A stretch of DNA of 64,000 bases, from positions 1,860,001-1,924,000 of the forward strand of contig NZ_CP109427.1 in the NCBI RefSeq assembly GCF_036250695.1. Reading direction: 5' to 3'. The notes under the pieces are model-generated. The model was not told the origin of the DNA, ran no database searches, and saw nothing but the letters and a program-made list of their open reading frames with translations. The DNA is from Streptomyces sp. NBC_01497. GTDB lineage: Bacteria; Actinomycetota; Actinomycetes; Streptomycetales; Streptomycetaceae. The position numbers were made by a program, and so were the translations under genes. Within the stretch, counting starts at the first letter, position 1. The number at the start of each line of letters is the position of its first letter. This document shows positions 43,293 through 52,660 of this stretch, in pieces.

Positions 43293-45380
43293 TCAGCCCT
43301 TGGTGCTGGTGGTGTTCGTGCTGTTCGAGTTGCCGCTGCCGGTCGTGTCCTTGCGGCGTACGTCGACGGGCCCCCGGCGCACCGAGCCTGGCGCACTCCA
43401 CTCCGCGCGCTTGCGCGCCCGGCGCTTGGCCAGCTCGGACGATTCCAGCTGGTAGGGCACGGACGTGACCATCACGCCCGGCATGTACAGCAGCCGGCCC
43501 TTGAGGCGCAGCGCGCTCTGGTTGTGCAGCAGGTGCTCGTACCAGTGGCCCACGACGTACTCGGGGATGAAGATGCTGATCACGTCGCGCGGGCTCTCCG
43601 TGCGCAGCGACCGCACGTACTCGATGATCGGCCGGGTGATCTCGCGGTACGGGGAGTCGAGGATCTTCAGCGGCACGTTGATGTTGCGCCGCTCCCACTC
43701 CTCGCGGAGTGCCTTCGTCTCGGCCGCGTCGACGCTGATGCTGAGCGCCTCCAGCGTGCCGGTGCGCATCAGCTTCGCGTAGCCGAGGGCCCGCAGGGTG
43801 GGCCGGTGCACCTTGGAGACGAGCACGATGGAGTGCACGCGCGACGGCTTCACCGTGTCGTCGGACGGGCCGTCCGGCGCGGACAGCTCCTCGGCGATGC
43901 GGTCGTAGTGCTTCCTGATCGCCGTCATCGTGCCGTAGAAGATGACCATGCCGAGGACCGCGACCCAGGCACCGTGGGTGAACTTGGTGGCGAGGACGAC
44001 GATCAGGACGACGCCCGTCAGGAACGCGCCGAAGGCGTTGATGGCGCGTGAGCGCATCATGCGGCGCCGCTTGGCGAGGTCGCGCTCCGTGCGCAGGTGG
44101 CGGTTCCAGTGCCGGACCATGCCGGTCTGGCTGAGCGTGAAGGACACGAACACACCGACGATGTACAGCTGGATCAGGCGCGTCGAGTCCGCTCCGTAGA
44201 TCACCACGAGCAGGGCGGCGGCCCCGGCCAGCAGGACGATGCCGTTGGAGAAGGCGAGACGGTCACCGCGGGTGTGCAGCTGGCGGGGCAGGTAGCGGTC
44301 CTGCGCCAGGATCGAGCCGAGCAGCGGGAAGCCGTTGTACGCGGTGTTCGCCGCGAGGAACAGCACCAGCGCGGTCGCCGCGGCCAGCACCACGAAGAGG
44401 AAGGTGCCCTCGCCGAAGACGGCCGAGGCGACCTGTGTGATGACGGGGTCGACGACGAAGCTGCCGCCGACCGGATGGCCGTTGGGGCGCAGCAGGTCGA
44501 CCGCCGGGTTGTCCGCCATGCGCACCTTGGTGGTCACGGCGAGGGCCATGATCCCGCAGAACATGACGACGGCCAGGCCGCCCATGAGGGCCAGCGTGCT
44601 GGCGGCGTTCTTGCTCTTGGGCTTGCGGAACGCGGGGACGCCGTTGCTGATCGCCTCGACGCCGGTGAGCGCGGCGCAGCCGGAGGAGAACGCCCGCAGC
44701 AGCAGGAACAGCAGCGCGAACCCGGCGAGCCCCGCGTGCTCCGGCTTGATGTGCAGGTCGGAGGTCGGCGCGTGCATGGTGTCGCCGAGGGCGAGTCCCT
44801 TGAAGGCGCCCCAGGCGATCATGATGAAGACGCCGCCGACGAAGACATACGTGGGGATCGCGAAGAGTTTTCCGGACTCACGTACTCCGCGCAGGTTCAT
44901 CAGGGTCAGGACGACTATGACGGCGACCGCGCAGATCACCTTGTGCTGCACGACGAACGGGATCGCGGATCCCAGGTTCTCGACGCCGGAGGAGATGGAG
45001 ACCGCGACGGTCATCACGTAGTCGACCAGCAGGGCGCTGGCGACGGTGAGACCGGCCTTCGGGCCCAGGTTGGTGGTGGCGACCTCGTAGTCGCCGCCGC
45101 CGCTCGGGTACGCGTGCACGTTCTGCCGGTACGAGGCGACGACGGTGAACATGAGGACCGCGACGGCGATCGTGATCCAGATGGAGAAGTGGTACGCCGA
45201 CACACCCGCCACCGAGAGCACGATCAGTACCTCGCCAGGCGCGTACGCCACGGAGGACAGCGGGTCGGAGGCGAACACGGGCAGCGCGATGCGCTTGGGG
45301 AGCAGGGTCTCCCCGAGCTTGTCGCTGCGGAGCGCCTGCCCGATCAAGATCCGTTTGGGCACGTCGGTCAGTTTGGACAC
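43293..45380 (-). CDS. APC-superfamily permease, KimA-like candidate potassium importer
   Basis: A 695-residue membrane protein with about 12 transmembrane segments, then a ~200-residue cytosolic C-terminal domain (HSIVLVSKVHRPTLRALGYA, SIFIPEYVVGHWYEHLLHNQ). The N-terminal half reads PVFASDPLSSVAYAPGEVL and NVHAYPSGGGDYEVA, like the KimA/YdaO group, which imports K+ with H+ and is regulated by c-di-AMP in Bacillus. The soluble tail, the size and the neighbouring TrkA and Kdp genes favour K+ over amino acids. GTG 45380 lies 7 nt after TACCAT, fitting a leaderless message; upstream in-frame codons lack support. Confidence 0.85.
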   Translation of the reverse strand: MSKLTDVPKRILIGQALRSDKLGETLLPKRIALPVFASDPLSSVAYAPGEVLIVLSVAGVSAYHFSIWITIAVAVLMFTVVASYRQNVHAYPSGGGDYEVATTNLGPKAGLTVASALLVDYVMTVAVSISSGVENLGSAIPFVVQHKVICAVAVIVVLTLMNLRGVRESGKLFAIPTYVFVGGVFIMIAWGAFKGLALGDTMHAPTSDLHIKPEHAGLAGFALLFLLLRAFSSGCAALTGVEAISNGVPAFRKPKSKNAASTLALMGGLAVVMFCGIMALAVTTKVRMADNPAVDLLRPNGHPVGGSFVVDPVITQVASAVFGEGTFLFVVLAAATALVLFLAANTAYNGFPLLGSILAQDRYLPRQLHTRGDRLAFSNGIVLLAGAAALLVVIYGADSTRLIQLYIVGVFVSFTLSQTGMVRHWNRHLRTERDLAKRRRMMRSRAINAFGAFLTGVVLIVVLATKFTHGAWVAVLGMVIFYGTMTAIRKHYDRIAEELSAPDGPSDDTVKPSRVHSIVLVSKVHRPTLRALGYAKLMRTGTLEALSISVDAAETKALREEWERRNINVPLKILDSPYREITRPIIEYVRSLRTESPRDVISIFIPEYVVGHWYEHLLHNQSALRLKGRLLYMPGVMVTSVPYQLESSELAKRRARKRAEWSAPGSVRRGPVDVRRKDTTGSGNSNSTNTTSTKG

Positions 45381-45822
45381 GGGGAGGATGGTATGCGTTC
45401 GAACAGCTGAGTGTGCAGCCAGCACCCAAAATCTTCAGTTTCCCTGCTCACACCGCCTGCGAGGGGGACTCCTCACGGTCCCTGTACGCCCTCTTGTCGC
45501 ACTTTTGTCGCGTCCTCGACGCCGCGTTCGCCGCAGCCGCCCTCGTCCCGGTGTCCCGGGGGCCCAGTCGCACCACCACCACCCCGCAGGGGGACCGCGA
45601 ACGCTTCCGCCCGATCGAAGGGGCGGCCCTCGCGCGGCAGGCGGACGAACGTCCCACGGTACGGGGATGGCGGCAGCGCGGGGGATGCCGCATAAGCTCG
45701 TGCCGCTGGGTCGCCACGCACGGCGGCCCCTAGGTGCCCGGCACGTCGACAAGGATGAGTGAACAGGTGTTTTCGCGGATCGATGCGATCGGTGCGGCAA
45801 CCAGGAGCGCGGGGTACCTCAC
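45381..45822. promoter_or_regulatory. Divergent promoter region of permease and TrkA genes
   Basis: 442 bp without a gene. The permease has TACCAT (45393-45388, minus strand) near its start. The TrkA start at 45823 has only a distant AGGAG (45803-45807). I see no recognisable c-di-AMP riboswitch. Confidence 0.45.
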
Positions 45823-46491
45823 GTGCACATCGTGATCATGGGATGCGGGCGGGTGGGCGCCGCGCTCGCGCAGACCCTGGAGGAGCAGGGCCACTCGGTC
45901 GCCGTCGTCGACCAGGACCCGACCGCGTTCCGCAGGCTCGGTGCCGGGTTCGGGGGACGCCGGGTCAACGGCGTCGGCTTCGACCAGGACACGCTGCGCG
46001 AGGCGGGTATCGAGGAGGCCGGGGCGTTCGCCGCGGTCAGCAGTGGGGACAACTCCAACATCATCGCGGCCCGGGTGGCGCGTGAGAACTTCGGCATCGA
46101 GAACGTCGCGGCCCGCATCTACGACCCGCGCCGCGCCGAGGTCTACCAGCGCCTCGGCATCCCCACGGTGGCGACGGTCCGCTGGACGGCGGACCAGATG
46201 CTCCGGCGGCTGCTGCCCTCGGGCGCGGAACCGCTGTGGCGGGACCCGAGCGGCGGCGTGCAGCTCGCCGAGGTGCATACGCCGGAGACCTGGATCGGTC
46301 AGCGGGTCAGCAGGATGCAGGAGGAGACCGGTGTACGGGTCGCCTTCCTGACGCGCCTCGGTGAGGCGATGCTGCCCTCGGCGGACACGGTCCTGCAGGA
46401 GGGCGACCTCGTCCACGTGATGATGCGTACGGACGAGGTGGAGCAGGTCGAGACGGCGTTCGCCGCGGGCCCGGACGGAGGGCATAACTGA
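45823..46491 (+). CDS. trkA: TrkA-type potassium uptake regulatory subunit (first)
   Basis: A 222-residue RCK protein. The RCK_N Rossmann domain begins HIVIMGCGRVGAALAQTLEE with VAVVDQDPTAFRRL. The NAD-binding part continues GAFAAVSSGDNSNIIAARVA, and a RCK_C domain ends the protein. Such peripheral subunits gate Trk/Ktr channels or, in actinobacteria (CeoB/CeoC), work as a pair. GTG 45823 is used. Its stop TGA overlaps the ATG of the next gene by one base, so the two are translationally coupled. It is divergent from the permease, which may be its membrane partner. Confidence 0.92.
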   Translation: MHIVIMGCGRVGAALAQTLEEQGHSVAVVDQDPTAFRRLGAGFGGRRVNGVGFDQDTLREAGIEEAGAFAAVSSGDNSNIIAARVARENFGIENVAARIYDPRRAEVYQRLGIPTVATVRWTADQMLRRLLPSGAEPLWRDPSGGVQLAEVHTPETWIGQRVSRMQEETGVRVAFLTRLGEAMLPSADTVLQEGDLVHVMMRTDEVEQVETAFAAGPDGGHN

Positions 46492-47159
46492 TGCGCGTCG
46501 CGATTGCCGGAGCGGGCGCGGTGGGGCGGTCCATCGCGGGCGAGCTGCTGGAGAACGGCCACGAGGTCCTCCTCGTCGACAAGGCGCCGACCGCGATCTC
46601 GGTCGAGCGGGTGCCGATGGCGGAGTGGCTCCTCGCCGACGCGTGCGAGATCACGTCGCTGGACGAGGCCGCGTTGCAGCGGTGCAACGTGGTCATCGCC
46701 GCGACGGGTGACGACAAGGTCAACCTCGTGGTGTCGCTGCTCGCGAAGACGGAGTACGGCGTGCCGCGCGTGGTGGCCCGGGTGAACAACCCGAAGAACG
46801 AGTGGCTGTTCAGCGAGGCGTGGGGGGTGGATGTGGCGGTCTCCACGCCGCGTCTGATGTCCGCGCTGGTGGAGGAGGCGGTGAGCGTGGGCGACCTGGT
46901 GCGCCTGCTGCGCTTCAGCCACGGCGATGCCAACCTGGTGGAGCTGACGCTCCCGCCCGAGTCGGCCATCTCGGGAACGCAGGTGGGCGATGTGACCTGG
47001 CCCGAGGACACGTCGCTGGTCACGATCATCCGGGGGACGCGTGTGCTCACGCCGAGCCCGGAGGAGACGCTGGAGGCCGGGGACGAGCTGCTGTTCGTCG
47101 CGGCACAGGCGCGTGAGGAACAGCTGGAGGAGCTGCTCTCGGTCGAACGGCCGTCCTGA
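46491..47159 (+). CDS. trkA: TrkA-type potassium uptake regulatory subunit (second)
   Basis: A 222-residue RCK protein, the same length as its upstream neighbour but clearly diverged. RCK_N: VAIAGAGAVGRSIAGELLEN, VLLVDKAPTAI, VVIAATGDDKVNLVVSLLAK. RCK_C: VELTLPPESAISGTQVGDV and LEAGDELLFVAA. The tandem coupled pair matches CeoB-CeoC and probably forms a heteromeric ring. A long hairpin follows about 250 nt downstream. Confidence 0.92.
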   Translation: MRVAIAGAGAVGRSIAGELLENGHEVLLVDKAPTAISVERVPMAEWLLADACEITSLDEAALQRCNVVIAATGDDKVNLVVSLLAKTEYGVPRVVARVNNPKNEWLFSEAWGVDVAVSTPRLMSALVEEAVSVGDLVRLLRFSHGDANLVELTLPPESAISGTQVGDVTWPEDTSLVTIIRGTRVLTPSPEETLEAGDELLFVAAQAREEQLEELLSVERPS

Positions 47160-47413
47160 GCGGTCCCATCCGGTCCGAGGCGCCACCGCTCGGCCTCGGC
47201 CCGCCGCCGGTCGGGCCCGCGTCACCACCGCTCGGCCTCGGCCGTCACCGGTCGGCGTGAGCCGTCACCGGCCCCGTGTCGGCACCGGTCCCGCAACGTC
47301 ACGGGACCGCGTCGTCACGGGACCGCGTCGTCACGGGACCGTGGGTGCGGGCTCACCGGGCGGCGTGAGCGATCACCGCGCGCGGGGGGGACTCCCGACA
47401 CCGGCAGCACCTT

Positions 47414-47456
47414 CCGGCCCCGGCCGGCCCGCACCGCGCGGGCCGGCCGGGGCCGG
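47414..47456 (+). terminator. Perfect 19-bp hairpin after the TrkA pair
   Basis: Arms 47414-47432 and 47438-47456, all G and C, with loop ACCGC. Confidence 0.75.
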
Positions 47457-47802
47457 CCCGTTTCATCCGCCCCGGTCCCGGGCGGGGCCGTCGCACCCTC
47501 CCACGTCCGGGAACGGACCCGCGGGCACCCGTGCGAGGTCGGTGCGCGCAGCGGGCGGCATCGGGGGCGCCACGGCCGGTCATACCGGGGGCGCGCGACC
47601 GGACCCGCCGTTCCGGAGCCCGTGACGCCCCTCACGACCCCTGCCGGCCGCGGAACGCCCCGGCCCGGACGTACACACCCACCGGGGGTGCCACAAGGCT
47701 GCCTGGCCGACCCGATCCGTCGCCCTCGGGGCGCCCGTCGGTCTTCCGCGTAGATCGCCCGCCCCGCCCCGGGGGGCCTGGTGCGGAGCACCCGGAAACG
47801 GC

Positions 47803-47836
47803 GGAACGCCCCCGCCGTTACGGGCGGGGGCGTTCC
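47803..47836 (-). terminator. Hairpin downstream of the DUF3159 gene
   Basis: GGAACGCCCCCGCC / GGCGGGGGCGTTCC, a 14-bp stem with a 6-nt loop, about 75 nt after the DUF3159 stop. Confidence 0.75.
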
Positions 47837-47911
47837 TGAGCTCTCCTGGCCGCCGGCTGCTCCCTGGGGCCCGTCGGGCCGTACGGGGCGGGGCCGTGGA
47901 GGCGGCGGGGC

Positions 47912-48769
47912 CTACGCGCCTCTGCGGTGGCGCGCTGAGCCGCCCTTGGGGGCCGCCGCGGACCCGGTGGCCTCCGCTGTCCTCGCCGCGTCGGGCGACC
48001 GGTCCGCCGGCGACGTGGCCGCCACCGGTGTCGCGGAGCCGGACGTCCCCTCCTGGCGTGCCTTCTCGGCGGCCTCGGCCGCCTCCATCTCGGCGACCAC
48101 GTCGATCGGCGCGGGCGCCTTCGCGAGGAAGACCCACGTCAGCCAGACCGCGAGCAGGAACGGCGGGATCTTCAGCGCCACCAGGACCCAGCCGAGCTGC
48201 GTCGCGTCCCCCCACACGTAGAGCGGGAAGAGGATCGCGCACTTGGCGAGGAGGATGAGGCCCCAGGCCCAGCTGGACTTGGTGTAGGCCTTCTTGCGGC
48301 CCGGGTTCCTCGTCCGCCAGGAGAGGTTCTCCTTGAAGATCGGCCCGAGGATGACGCCGATCAGCGGGACGCGTGCGAGCGTCGTGATGATGTAGGCGAG
48401 TGCGAGGCCGAGCGTGTAGAGCAGGCCCGGCAGGTAGAAGCCCTTGGCGTTGCCGGTGAACATCGCGAAGGCCACACCGAAGGCCACGCCGAAGACCCCG
48501 CTGAAGGCGTGCTTCATCGTGTCGCGGCGCACCAGGCGCACGGCGAGGAGCAGCAGCGACACCGCGAGCGCGGCGATCGCGGACGTCTTCAGGCTCTGGT
48601 TGATGGTGTAGATCGTGACGAACAGCAGGCCCGGCAGGACGGTCTCGACCATCCCCCGTACCCCGCCGAACGCCTCGAAGAGCGCGGCTTCGGTGACCGC
48701 CCTCGCGTCGTCGGAGGAACCACTCGCAGAGGGCTCTGCCGACTCCGCGGGCTTGTCCAGTGACGTCAC
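47912..48769 (-). CDS. DUF3159 family membrane protein
   Basis: A 285-residue integral membrane protein. A disordered N-terminus (~25 residues) precedes ALFEAFGGVRGMVETVLPGL and several hydrophobic helices (AALAVSLLLLAVRLV, HAFSGVFGVAFGVAFAMFTG, LGLALAYIITTLA, WAWGLILLAKCAILFPLYV). It has a ~70-residue Ala/Ser/Glu-rich tail. This is the DUF3159 family, conserved in actinobacteria, with unknown function. GTG 48769 follows AGGAG, which overlaps the stop of the OB-fold gene (3-bp gap), so the two genes are coupled. Confidence 0.88.
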   Translation of the reverse strand: MTSLDKPAESAEPSASGSSDDARAVTEAALFEAFGGVRGMVETVLPGLLFVTIYTINQSLKTSAIAALAVSLLLLAVRLVRRDTMKHAFSGVFGVAFGVAFAMFTGNAKGFYLPGLLYTLGLALAYIITTLARVPLIGVILGPIFKENLSWRTRNPGRKKAYTKSSWAWGLILLAKCAILFPLYVWGDATQLGWVLVALKIPPFLLAVWLTWVFLAKAPAPIDVVAEMEAAEAAEKARQEGTSGSATPVAATSPADRSPDAARTAEATGSAAAPKGGSARHRRGA

Positions 48770-48772
48770 GGA

Positions 48773-49159
48773 CTACTCCTGTCCGAGCGGTCGCAGCTCG
48801 TATCGGGGATTGAACAGGACCCGGCGGCCGTGGCTCATCGAGATCCGGCCGTACGCGGTCATCCTGCGTCCGGGCTCGATGCCCACGATGGAGCGCCGGC
48901 CGAGCCACACCACGTCCAGCAGGGCGGTGCCGTCGAACAGCTCCGCCTCCAGGGCGGGTACGCCGGCCCGGGGCCGCAGGGTGACCGTCCGCAAGGTACC
49001 AGTGACGCGCGCCATCTGGCGGTCGTCACATTCGGCGATGCGGGTGCAGCCGGACGCCTGTGCGTCCTCCCGCAGCTCCTCGGACTCCAGATCCTCCTGG
49101 GAGCTGGAGAGCCGGTCGAGCATCCGGCGGAAACGGCCGGTGGCCTTCTCAGCACTCAT
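48773..49159 (-). CDS. OB-fold nucleic-acid-binding protein
   Basis: A 128-residue protein. After a helical start (FRRMLDRLSSSQEDLESEEL), the OB-fold strands are ARVTGTLRTVTLRPR, ALEAELFDGTALLDVVWLGR and MTAYGRISMSHGRRVLFNPR. This is the tRNA_anti-like arrangement found in actinobacterial OB-fold proteins. It is co-transcribed with DUF3159. The partner nucleic acid is unknown. Confidence 0.88.
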   Translation of the reverse strand: MSAEKATGRFRRMLDRLSSSQEDLESEELREDAQASGCTRIAECDDRQMARVTGTLRTVTLRPRAGVPALEAELFDGTALLDVVWLGRRSIVGIEPGRRMTAYGRISMSHGRRVLFNPRYELRPLGQE

Positions 49160-49225
49160 ACGTAGAGCGTACCGGGGCCCACCCGCCGCCGTTTCCGTCC
49201 GGATCCCGGCCGGCTCCCTTCCGGA

Positions 49226-49948
49226 TCACCGTTCGAAGCGGTAGCCCATGCCGGGTTCGGTGACGAAGTGCCGGGGGTGCGAGGGGTTCTGCTCCAGCTT
49301 GCGCCGCAGCTGTGCCATGTAGACGCGGAGGTAGTTCGTCTCCGTGCCGTACGACGGGCCCCAGACCTCCTGGAGCAGCTGCTTCTGGCTGACCAGGCGG
49401 CCCGTGTTGCGGACGAGGACCTCCAGCAGGTGCCACTCGGTCGGCGTGAGCCGCACGTCGCGCCCGTCCCGGTTGACCTTCTTCGCCGCCAGGTCGACGG
49501 TGAAGCCCTCGGTCTCGACGACCGCGACCCCGTCGTCGCCCTCCGCGCCGACCGGTTCTGCGCGCCGCACCGCGGCGCGCAGCCTGGCCAGCAGCTCGTC
49601 CATGCCGAACGGCTTGGTGACGTAGTCGTCGGCGCCCGCGTCCAGCGCCTCGACCTTCTCGTCGGAGGTGTGGCGGGCGGACAGCACCAGGATCGGTACG
49701 CGGGTCCAGCCGCGCAGCCCCTTGATCACCTCGACGCCGTCCATGTCCGGCAGGCCGAGGTCGAGGACCACCACGTCGGGGTGGCGGGCCGCGGCCAGCT
49801 CCAGCGCGGACGCGCCGTCGGCCGCCGCCTCCACCTCGTACTTGCGGGCTCTCAGATTGATCACCAGGGCCCGGACGATCTGCGGCTCGTCGTCCACCAC
49901 GAGCACCCTCACGGGGGTGCGGGGGTCCCCCCCGGTCGGATGCTGCAT
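49226..49948 (-). CDS. kdpE: Response regulator KdpE
   Basis: A 240-residue OmpR-type regulator. The receiver has VRVLVVDDEPQIVRAL with phospho-acceptor Asp63 in VVVLDLGLPDMDG, then the conserved Thr/Ser in LVLSARHTSDEKVEAL and Lys in DYVTKPFG. The winged-helix effector ends GTETNYLRVYMAQLRRKLE, characteristic of KdpE. ATG 49948 lies 26 nt after the kdpD stop. It should activate the kdpFABC operon in response to low K+ or osmotic stress. Confidence 0.95.
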   Translation of the reverse strand: MQHPTGGDPRTPVRVLVVDDEPQIVRALVINLRARKYEVEAAADGASALELAAARHPDVVVLDLGLPDMDGVEVIKGLRGWTRVPILVLSARHTSDEKVEALDAGADDYVTKPFGMDELLARLRAAVRRAEPVGAEGDDGVAVVETEGFTVDLAAKKVNRDGRDVRLTPTEWHLLEVLVRNTGRLVSQKQLLQEVWGPSYGTETNYLRVYMAQLRRKLEQNPSHPRHFVTEPGMGYRFER

Positions 49949-49974
49949 GCCTGCCTGCCTTTCCTGTTGCCGGA

Positions 49975-52518
49975 TCACGAGATGATCTCGGCGGGAAGTT
50001 CGGGGCGCACCGGCGTGACGCCGGCCGCCGCCTTGAGGGTGAGCACCATGGTCATGCCACCGCCGGGGGTGTCCTCGGCGGCGAGCGTGCCGCCCATGGC
50101 CTCGACGAAGCCGCGGGCCACGGCGAGGCCGAGGCCGACGCCCGCGCCGCGCGGGGCGTCGCCGTGGCGCTGGAAGGGCTCGAAGATCCGCTCCTTGGCG
50201 TCGTCGGGCACGCCGGGGCCGCGGTCCGCGACCCGTACCTCCACGCGGTCGCCGATGGCGCTCGCGTGGACGGCGACGGGCCGGTCGTCGGGGCTGTACT
50301 TGACGGCGTTCTCGACGATGTTGGCGACGGCGCGTTCCAGCAGGCCCGCGTCGACGGCGACCATCGGCAGCGTCTCGGGGATGTCGAGGTCGACGCTCTC
50401 CTCGGGCACCCCGACGAGCGAGATGGGGACGACCTCGTCGAGGTCGATCACCCGGATCATCGGGGTGACCGTGCCGGTCTGGAGGCGGGTGATGTCGAGC
50501 AGGTTGCCCACGAGGTGGTCGAGCCGGTCGGCTCCGTCCTCGATGCCTTCCAGCAGCGCGGCCTCGTCCTCCTCGGACCACTCGACGTCCTGCGAGCGCA
50601 GCGAGGTGACGGCGGCCTTGATGCCGGCGAGCGGGGTGCGCAGGTCATGGCTGACGGCCGCGAGCAGCGCGGTGCGGATCCGGTTGCCCTCGGCCAGCTC
50701 CCGGGCCTGGGAGGCCTCGCCGATCAGGCGCTGCCGGTCCAGGACGACGGCGGCCTGGGCGGCGAACGCGGCGAGGACACGGCGGTCCTCGGCGGGCAGG
50801 ACCCGGCCGGAGAGGGCGAGCGCCATGTGGTCGCCGACGGGCATGTCGACGTCGGCGTCCTCGGGGCGCAGACACGGCTCGGGGCCCACGCTGCCGGCAC
50901 AGGTCCACGGGTCGACGTCGCTCTTGCGTTCCAGCAGGGCGACCGACTCCATCGCGAACGTCTCGCGTACGCGTTCCAGCAGGGCGTCCAGGGTCGTCTC
51001 GCCGCGCAGGACGCTGCCCGCGAGGAACGAGAGGATCTCGGACTCGGCCCGGAGTCTCGCGGCCTGGTGAGTGCGGCGCGCGGCCTGGTCGACCACCGAT
51101 GCGACGCTCACCGCGACCGCGAAGAAGACCACGAGCGCGACGACGTTCTTCGGCTCGGCGATGTCGAGCGTGTGCGTCGGGGGCGTGTAGTAGAAGTTCA
51201 GCAGCAGAGAGCTGAGGGCCGCCGAGGCGAGCGCGGGCAGCAGGCCGCCGAACAGCGCCGCGAGCACCGTCAGGAAGAGGAACAGCAGGACGTCGTTGGA
51301 CAGGCCCAGCGGGTCGGACAGCGACGACAGCAGCAGCGTCAGCAGGACCGGCGCGACGACGGCGAGCAGCCAGCCCCAGATGATCCGCGAGCGGCCGAGC
51401 CGGGCACCGCGCGCCACGGGCAGCCCGCGGCCCTTGGCGACGCGGTCGTGGGTGACGATGTGCACGTCGAGGTCGGGCCCCGACTCGCGGGCGACGGTCG
51501 CGCCGACGCCCGGGCCGAAGACGTACTGCCAGGTCTTGCGGCGGCTGGAGCCGAGCACCACCTGGGTGGCGTTGACGCCGCGGGCGAATTCCAGCAGTGC
51601 CGAGGGGATGTCGTCGCCTATGACGTGGTGGAACGTGCCGCCGAGGTCTTCCAGCAGGGTCCGCTGGACCGCGAGTTCCTTGGGTGAGGGGGCGGTGAGG
51701 CCGTCGCTGCGCGCGATGTAGACGCCGAGGATCTCGCTGCCCGAGCCCTTGGCCGCCATCCGGGCCGCGCGGCGGATGAGCGTACGTCCCTCGGGGCCGC
51801 CGGTCAGGCCGACGACGATGCGCTCCCTGGCCTGCCAGGTGGAGCGGATGTTGTGCTCGCCGCGGTACTGCTGGAGGTACTCGTCGACCCGGTCGGCCAC
51901 CCACAGCAGCGCGAGTTCGCGCAGCGCGGTCAGGTTGCCGGGCCGGAAGTAGTTCGAGAGCGCGGCATCCATCTTGTCGGGCTTGTAGATATTGCCGTGC
52001 GCCATGCGGCGCCGCAGCGCCTGGGGCGACATGTCGACGAGCTCGATCTGGTCGGCCCGTCTGACGACCTCGTCGGGCACGGTCTCGCGCTGGCGCACGC
52101 CGGTGATGGTCTCCACGACGTCGCCGAGGGACTCCAGGTGCTGGATGTTGACCGTGGAGACGACGTTGATGCCGGCCTGGAGCAGTTCCTCGACGTCCTG
52201 CCAGCGCTTGGTGTTGCGCGAGCCCGGCACATTGGTGTGCGGCAGTTCGTCCACCAGGGCGACGGTGGGGTTGCGCTGCAGTACGGCGTCGACGTCCATC
52301 TCGGTGAAGACGGTCCCGCGGTACTCGATCTCTTTGCGGCGGACCTCCTCCAGGCCGCGCAGCATGACCTCCGTACGGGGCCTGTCGTGGTGTTCCACGA
52401 AGGCCACCACGACGTCGGTGCCACGCTCCACCCGACGGTGGGCCTCGGAGAGCATGGCGTACGTCTTGCCGACGCCCGGAGCCGATCCGAGGTAGATCCG
52501 AAGCTTTCCGCGTCCCAT
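49975..52518 (-). CDS. kdpD: Sensor histidine kinase KdpD
   Basis: An 847-residue full-length KdpD. The N-terminal KdpD domain carries a Walker A GSAPGVGKT (11-19) and DELPHTNVPGSRN. A Usp-like domain (IVVGLTGGPEGRTLIRRAAR, VVLGSSRRKTWQYVFG) follows. Four transmembrane helices include WGWLLAVVAPVLLTLLLSSL and the NFYYTPPTHTL hallmark, then a GAF-like region. The kinase core has His624 in SHDLRTPLAG and ATP lid GVGLGLAVARGFVEAMGG. ATG 52518 gives the standard start GRGKLRIYLG. It is followed by kdpE. Confidence 0.96.
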   Translation of the reverse strand: MGRGKLRIYLGSAPGVGKTYAMLSEAHRRVERGTDVVVAFVEHHDRPRTEVMLRGLEEVRRKEIEYRGTVFTEMDVDAVLQRNPTVALVDELPHTNVPGSRNTKRWQDVEELLQAGINVVSTVNIQHLESLGDVVETITGVRQRETVPDEVVRRADQIELVDMSPQALRRRMAHGNIYKPDKMDAALSNYFRPGNLTALRELALLWVADRVDEYLQQYRGEHNIRSTWQARERIVVGLTGGPEGRTLIRRAARMAAKGSGSEILGVYIARSDGLTAPSPKELAVQRTLLEDLGGTFHHVIGDDIPSALLEFARGVNATQVVLGSSRRKTWQYVFGPGVGATVARESGPDLDVHIVTHDRVAKGRGLPVARGARLGRSRIIWGWLLAVVAPVLLTLLLSSLSDPLGLSNDVLLFLFLTVLAALFGGLLPALASAALSSLLLNFYYTPPTHTLDIAEPKNVVALVVFFAVAVSVASVVDQAARRTHQAARLRAESEILSFLAGSVLRGETTLDALLERVRETFAMESVALLERKSDVDPWTCAGSVGPEPCLRPEDADVDMPVGDHMALALSGRVLPAEDRRVLAAFAAQAAVVLDRQRLIGEASQARELAEGNRIRTALLAAVSHDLRTPLAGIKAAVTSLRSQDVEWSEEDEAALLEGIEDGADRLDHLVGNLLDITRLQTGTVTPMIRVIDLDEVVPISLVGVPEESVDLDIPETLPMVAVDAGLLERAVANIVENAVKYSPDDRPVAVHASAIGDRVEVRVADRGPGVPDDAKERIFEPFQRHGDAPRGAGVGLGLAVARGFVEAMGGTLAAEDTPGGGMTMVLTLKAAAGVTPVRPELPAEIIS

Positions 52519-52660
52519 GGCTCCATTGTCTTCCCGCGAATGTGCCGCTGCGTCCGACACGTCGGCTGTGTCGACGCTACAGCGCCTGACCATGACAAAA
52601 GGGGCCCGAAGGGGAGGCGCGCAGGCGTCTTGACGCGATTCTGACGGCGGGGCCACACGG

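Larger units (their letters stand above)
47160..47911. other. Convergent intergenic region with 16-bp repeats and two terminators
   Basis: Three head-to-tail copies of CGTCGTCACGGGACCG lie near 47297-47341. The region also contains the two hairpins listed below. No supported gene. Confidence 0.6.

Noticed and set aside
45381..45822. c-di-AMP riboswitch before the KimA-like or TrkA genes
   Set aside because: I could not identify the conserved ydaO-type core, and the permease appears leaderless, leaving no room for one.
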